A DNA stretch of 64,000 nucleotides from Buttiauxella sp035271705 (lineage in GTDB: Bacteria; Pseudomonadota; Gammaproteobacteria; Enterobacterales; Enterobacteriaceae): assembly GCF_035271705.1 (NCBI RefSeq), contig NZ_DATERI010000212.1, positions 1 through 64,000 of the forward strand, read 5' to 3'. Position 1 is the first letter of the stretch, and the number at the start of each line of letters is the position of its first letter. Below the pieces are notes generated by a model. The model was not told the origin of the DNA, searched no databases, and saw only the letters and a list, made by a program, of their open reading frames with translations. Shown here one piece after another: positions 60,170 to 64,000 of the stretch. Both the position numbers and the translations under genes were made by a program.

Positions 60170-60886
60170 ATGAAACTCGAATTCTCAATTTATCGCTACA
60201 ACCCGGATGTTGACGATGCTCCGCGTATGCAGGAGTACACCCTGGAAGGGGAAGAAGGGCGCGACATGATGTTGCTTGACGCGCTGATGCAACTGAAAGA
60301 AAAAGATCCGTCGTTGTCGTTTCGTCGTTCGTGCCGTGAAGGGGTGTGTGGCTCCGATGGCGTGAACATGAACGGTAAGAATGGCTTGGCTTGTATCACG
60401 CCAATCTCAGCGTTAGGTAACGGAAAGCAGAAGATTGTTGTCCGCCCACTACCGGGATTGCCTGTTGTGCGAGATCTGGTTGTAGACATGGGGCAATTCT
60501 ATACTCAATATGAGAAGATTAAGCCTTACCTGTTGAATAATGGACAAAATCCACCGGCTCGTGAGCATTTACAGTCACCTGAGCAGCGTGAAAAACTGGA
60601 TGGCCTGTACGAGTGTATTCTTTGCGCGTGCTGCTCGACGTCCTGTCCGTCCTTCTGGTGGAACCCTGATAAGTTCATCGGGCCTGCAGGTTTACTGGCG
60701 GCGTATCGTTTCTTGATCGATAGCCGTGATACTGAAACCGCCAGTCGTCTTGACGGTCTCAGTGATGCTTTCAGTGTATTCCGCTGTCATGGCATCATGA
60801 ATTGCGTCAGTGTTTGTCCTAAGGGGCTAAACCCGACGAAAGCCATCGGCCATATTAAGTCGATGTTGCTGCAAAAGAGTGCCTAA
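60170..60886 (+). CDS. sdhB: Succinate dehydrogenase iron-sulfur subunit
   Basis: 238 residues from ATG 60170, chosen over GTG 60167 because GGAG (60159-60162) is ideally spaced. SdhB relays electrons from FAD to quinone through three clusters: [2Fe-2S] ligands in SCREGVCGSDG and the later CITPISA cysteine (about 55-75), [4Fe-4S] in CILCACCSTSCPSFW (about 149-163), and [3Fe-4S] in CHGIMNCVSVCPKG (about 206-219). Confidence 0.97.
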   Translation: MKLEFSIYRYNPDVDDAPRMQEYTLEGEEGRDMMLLDALMQLKEKDPSLSFRRSCREGVCGSDGVNMNGKNGLACITPISALGNGKQKIVVRPLPGLPVVRDLVVDMGQFYTQYEKIKPYLLNNGQNPPAREHLQSPEQREKLDGLYECILCACCSTSCPSFWWNPDKFIGPAGLLAAYRFLIDSRDTETASRLDGLSDAFSVFRCHGIMNCVSVCPKGLNPTKAIGHIKSMLLQKSA

Positions 60887-60891
60887 TGTTG

Positions 60892-60979
60892 TTTCCCCTC
60901 CCGCAGGGAGGGGAAATTGCAGGAAACCTTTAAAAACTGCCCTACGTCATTTGATACAGCGACAGTTTTTAAAGGTTCC
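60892..60979. other. Two stacked inverted repeats between sdhB and sucA
   Basis: First, TTTCCCCTCC (60892-60901) with GGAGGGGAAA (60907-60916), a 10-bp stem with a 5-base loop. Second, GGAAACCTTTAAAAACTG (60922-60939) with CAGTTTTTAAAGGTTCC (60963-60979), 17 pairs with one bulged A and a 23-base loop. Neither is followed by a clean T run on the plus strand. They could set sdh versus suc message levels by partial termination or by stopping RNA decay. Confidence 0.6.
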
Positions 60980-61104
60980 TTCACGAGCTGCCTGACAAGT
61001 CAATGGCTCGTTGTTGTGAACCCCGGTAATGCGTACAACTTCTGTATTCTGTACGTAATAGTTATTCACGGCGAAATAAGCATAAAAATGCTTAAGGGAT
61101 CACG

Positions 61105-63912
61105 ATGCAGAACGGCGAAATGAAAGCCTGGCTGGATTCCTCTTACCTGGCAGGTGCAAACCAGTCCTGGATAGAGCAGCTCTATGAAGACTTCTTAACC
61201 GATCCTGACTCTGTTGATGCGCATTGGCGCTCAATGTTCCAGCAATTACCTGGAACCGGGGCCAAACCGGATCAATTCCATTCTAAAACACGTGATTATT
61301 TTCGTCGTCTGGCGAAGGATGCCTCACGTTATTCCACCGCAATTACCGACCCTGACACTGACGTTAAGCAAGTCAAAGTCCTGCAGTTGATCAACGCCTG
61401 GCGTTTCCGTGGTCATCAAGCAGCTAACCTTGACCCGCTTGGCCTGTGGAAGCAGGACGCGGTTGCTGACTTGGATCCCGCTTACCACAATCTGACTGAT
61501 GCCGATCTTAAGGAAACTTTCAACGTGGGTTCTTTTGCCAGCGGCAAAGAAACCATGAAGCTTGCTGACCTGATTGATGCGCTCGAGCAGACTTACGGTG
61601 GTTCGATTGGTGCGGAATATATGCACATCACCAGTACTGAAGAGAAACGCTGGATTCAACAGCGCATCGAATCAGTGGTGGGGCACTCAACATTTACTGT
61701 TGAAGAGAAAAAACGCTTCCTGAGCGAACTGACTGCGGCTGAAGGCCTTGAGCGTTATCTGGGTGCGAAATTCCCAGGCGCTAAACGCTTCTCGCTGGAA
61801 GGCGGTGACGCATTGGTGCCAATGCTCAAAGAGATGATCCGCCATGCGGGTAAGAGCGGCACACGTGAAGTGGTTCTGGGGATGGCACACCGTGGCCGCC
61901 TGAACGTACTGATCAACGTACTGGGTAAAAAGCCGCAGGAGTTGTTCGACGAGTTTGCCGGTAAACATAAAGAGCACCTCGGCACTGGTGATGTGAAGTA
62001 CCACATGGGCTTCTCATCTGACGTTGAAACCGAAGGCGGCCTGGTTCACCTGGCGCTGGCATTTAACCCGTCGCACCTCGAAATCGTAAGCCCTGTGGTT
62101 ATTGGTTCTGTGCGTGCACGTCTGGACAGGCTGGATAAACCAGGCAGCAACCAGGTTCTGCCAATCACCATTCATGGTGACGCAGCGGTTGCCGGTCAGG
62201 GCGTGGTTCAGGAAACCCTGAACATGTCTAAAGCGCGTGGCTACGAAGTGGGCGGTACCGTTCGCATCGTTATCAACAACCAGATTGGTTTCACCACATC
62301 TAACCCACTGGATGCGCGTTCCACACCGTACTGTACCGATATCGGTAAAATGGTGATGGCACCCATTTTCCACGTGAATGCAGATGACCCAGAAGCGGTG
62401 GCGTTTGTTACTCGTCTGGCGTTGGACTTCCGTAACACCTTTAAGCGCGACGTGTTTATCGACCTGGTTTGCTACCGTCGCCATGGTCATAACGAAGCTG
62501 ATGAGCCAAGTGCAACTCAGCCAATGATGTACCAGAAAATCAAGAAACACCCGACGCCGCGTAAGATCTATGCTGACCGTCTGGAGCAGCAAAAGCTGGC
62601 CACACTTGAAGATGCCACTGAAATGGTAAACCTTTACCGTGATGCGCTGGATGCCGGTGAATGTGTGGTGAAAGAATACCGCCCAATGAACATGCATTCC
62701 TTTACCTGGTCGCCATACCTCAACCACGAGTGGGATGAGAGTTATCCGAACAAGGTAGAAATGAAGCGTTTGCAGGAGCTGGCTAAACGTATTAGCAGCG
62801 CGCCTGAAACGGTTGAGATGCAAGCACGTGTGGCGAAAATCTACAGTGACCGCACGGAAATGGCGAACGGCGCGAAGAAATTCGACTGGGGCGCGGCAGA
62901 AAACCTGGCGTATGCAACTCTGGTTGATGAAGGTGTTGCTGTGCGTCTGTCTGGTGAAGATGTGGGGCGTGGTACGTTCTTCCACCGTCACGCTGTGATT
63001 CACAACCAAACCAACGGTTCGACTTACACCCCGCTGCAACACGTTCACAACAGCCAGGGCGAGTTCAAAGTTTGGGACTCCGTACTGTCTGAAGAAGCGG
63101 TTCTGGCGTTTGAATACGGTTATGCCACTGCGGAACCTCGTACGCTGACTATCTGGGAAGCTCAGTTCGGCGATTTCGCCAACGGTGCTCAGGTGGTTAT
63201 CGACCAGTTCATCAGCTCCGGCGAGCAGAAATGGGGCCGTATGTGTGGTCTGGTTATGCTGTTGCCGCACGGCTACGAAGGCCAGGGCCCAGAGCACTCA
63301 TCCGCACGTCTGGAACGTTATCTCCAGCTGTGTGCTGAGCAGAACATGCAAGTTTGCGTGCCTTCTACTCCCGCGCAGGTTTACCACATGTTGCGTCGTC
63401 AGGCGTTGCGCGGTATGCGTCGTCCACTGATTGTCATGTCACCGAAATCCCTGCTGCGTCATCCGCAGGCGGTTTCTACGCTCGACGAACTGGCTAATGG
63501 CAGCTTCCTGCCAGCGATTGGTGAAGTGGACGAGTTAGACCCAGCAGGCGTGAAACGCGTGGTCATGTGTTCTGGTAAGGTTTATTACGATTTGCTGGAA
63601 CAGCGTCGTAAGAACGATCAAAAAGATGTGGCGATTGTGCGCATCGAACAGTTGTATCCATTCCCGCACCATGCGGTGCAGGAAGCATTAAAACCCTTTG
63701 CTCACGTACATGATTTTGTGTGGTGCCAGGAAGAGCCGCTTAACCAGGGCGCATGGTACTGCAGCCAGCACCATTTCCGTGAAGTGATTTCATTTGGATC
63801 AGCCCTGAGTTATGCAGGTCGTCCAGCCTCCGCATCACCTGCGGTAGGGTACTTGTCCGTTCACCAGAAACAGCAGCAAGATCTGGTTAATGACGCGCTG
63901 AACGTCGATTAA
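61105..63912 (+). CDS. sucA: 2-oxoglutarate dehydrogenase E1 component
   Basis: 935 residues from ATG 61105 (MQNGEMKAWLDSSYL), two longer than E. coli as recalled. SucA is the thiamine-diphosphate-dependent decarboxylase of the 2-oxoglutarate dehydrogenase complex. The N-terminal segment (1-45) binds the E2 core. Catalytic and TPP regions include REVVLGMAHRGRLNVLINVL (about 252-271), ITIHGDAAVAGQGVVQETLNM (about 352-372) and VRIVINNQIGFTTSN (about 387-401). HNEADEPSATQPMMYQ and the transketolase-like C-terminal half (LSGEDVGRGTFFHRHA, FGDFANGAQVVIDQF, LLPHGYEGQGPEHSS) follow. A small insertion (SVVGHSTFTVEE region) differs from E. coli. Confidence 0.97.
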   Translation: MQNGEMKAWLDSSYLAGANQSWIEQLYEDFLTDPDSVDAHWRSMFQQLPGTGAKPDQFHSKTRDYFRRLAKDASRYSTAITDPDTDVKQVKVLQLINAWRFRGHQAANLDPLGLWKQDAVADLDPAYHNLTDADLKETFNVGSFASGKETMKLADLIDALEQTYGGSIGAEYMHITSTEEKRWIQQRIESVVGHSTFTVEEKKRFLSELTAAEGLERYLGAKFPGAKRFSLEGGDALVPMLKEMIRHAGKSGTREVVLGMAHRGRLNVLINVLGKKPQELFDEFAGKHKEHLGTGDVKYHMGFSSDVETEGGLVHLALAFNPSHLEIVSPVVIGSVRARLDRLDKPGSNQVLPITIHGDAAVAGQGVVQETLNMSKARGYEVGGTVRIVINNQIGFTTSNPLDARSTPYCTDIGKMVMAPIFHVNADDPEAVAFVTRLALDFRNTFKRDVFIDLVCYRRHGHNEADEPSATQPMMYQKIKKHPTPRKIYADRLEQQKLATLEDATEMVNLYRDALDAGECVVKEYRPMNMHSFTWSPYLNHEWDESYPNKVEMKRLQELAKRISSAPETVEMQARVAKIYSDRTEMANGAKKFDWGAAENLAYATLVDEGVAVRLSGEDVGRGTFFHRHAVIHNQTNGSTYTPLQHVHNSQGEFKVWDSVLSEEAVLAFEYGYATAEPRTLTIWEAQFGDFANGAQVVIDQFISSGEQKWGRMCGLVMLLPHGYEGQGPEHSSARLERYLQLCAEQNMQVCVPSTPAQVYHMLRRQALRGMRRPLIVMSPKSLLRHPQAVSTLDELANGSFLPAIGEVDELDPAGVKRVVMCSGKVYYDLLEQRRKNDQKDVAIVRIEQLYPFPHHAVQEALKPFAHVHDFVWCQEEPLNQGAWYCSQHHFREVISFGSALSYAGRPASASPAVGYLSVHQKQQQDLVNDALNVD

Positions 63913-63926
63913 ATAAAGGATAAAAA

Positions 63927-64000
63927 ATGAGTAGCGTAGATATTCTAGTTCCTGACCTGCCTGAGTCCGTTGCCGATGCGACTGTCGCCACCTGGCATAA
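63927..64000 (+). CDS. sucB: Dihydrolipoyllysine succinyltransferase (E2), 5' end only
   Basis: Only the first 24 codons are inside the window: MSSVDILVPDLPESVADATV then ATWH. This is the start of the N-terminal lipoyl domain of SucB. AAAGGA lies 8 bases upstream of ATG 63927, and the gap from sucA is 14 bases. The rest continues past the window edge. Confidence 0.95.
   Translation, partial: MSSVDILVPDLPESVADATVATWH

Noticed and set aside
62014..63297. 427-codon minus-strand frame opposite sucA
   Set aside because: Shadow of sucA; same compositional bias as other antisense frames here.

Overview
The window is chromosomal DNA of an enterobacterium (family Enterobacteriaceae or a close relative). 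Almost every gene has a clear Escherichia/Salmonella counterpart in the familiar local order, with near-identical family lengths. The motility gene flk and a chemoreceptor suggest a motile organism. Gene losses and gene joins unlike those recalled for E. coli K-12 show it is not E. coli; I do not assign a genus. No rRNA, tRNA, CRISPR array, intact insertion sequence or prophage was seen.

Layout. 1-0.42 kb: decayed 3' end of an Rhs gene. 0.4-11.3 kb: flk (minus), then pdxB-usg-truA-dedA-accD-folC-dedD-cvpA-purF-ubiX (vitamin B6, tRNA pseudouridine, fatty-acid, folate, purine and ubiquinone metabolism), with a PurR operator before cvpA-purF. 11.5-15.7 kb: argT and hisJQMP, the basic amino acid ABC transporter, with two sigma-54 promoters and three NtrC-type sites. 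15.9-20 kb: yfcH-folX-yfcG (minus) and yfcF, yfcE, yfcD (plus). 20.1-23.7 kb: ackA-pta acetate switch (minus). 24-31.7 kb: yfbV, yfbU, yfbT, yfbS, yfbR, alaA and the regulator lrhA. 32.4-47.9 kb: the complete 13-gene nuo operon for respiratory complex I (nuoC and nuoD fused). 48-50.4 kb: a GNAT acetyltransferase and a methyl-accepting chemoreceptor facing each other across a 145-bp near-palindrome. 50.9-55.6 kb: rudS-like desulfidase, phrB photolyase, ybgI, pxpB, pxpC. 55.7-64 kb: gltA (minus) diverging from sdhCDAB-sucA and the first codons of sucB, the core of the TCA cycle.

Most of the window is core genome, so the best observations concern architecture. (1) An ERIC repeat has run into the end of nuoA and its sequence encodes the last 12 residues and the stop codon of NuoA. 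(2) The nuo operon carries three separate ERIC-sized palindromes between genes, and another ERIC sits inside ackA-pta just upstream of the pta ribosome-binding site; I count seven ERIC or ERIC-like copies in 64 kb, including a pair with the same extra internal segment. (3) The join between nuoN and the rudS-phrB-gltA-sdh block unites two regions lying about equally far on either side of the terminus in E. coli, as expected from one inversion across the terminus. (4) pxpB and pxpC are present without pxpA. (5) A 30-codon reading frame with a very strong ribosome-binding site lies between the chemoreceptor and rudS.

How the genes work together: gltA, sdhCDAB and sucAB feed NADH and succinate electrons to the respiratory chain, nuo oxidises NADH, ackA-pta handles acetate overflow, and lrhA, ArcA-like and CRP-like sites suggest control by carbon and oxygen state. 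argT-hisJQMP links to nitrogen status. No wholly new multi-gene system is evident. Comparisons with E. coli are from memory, not from database searches.
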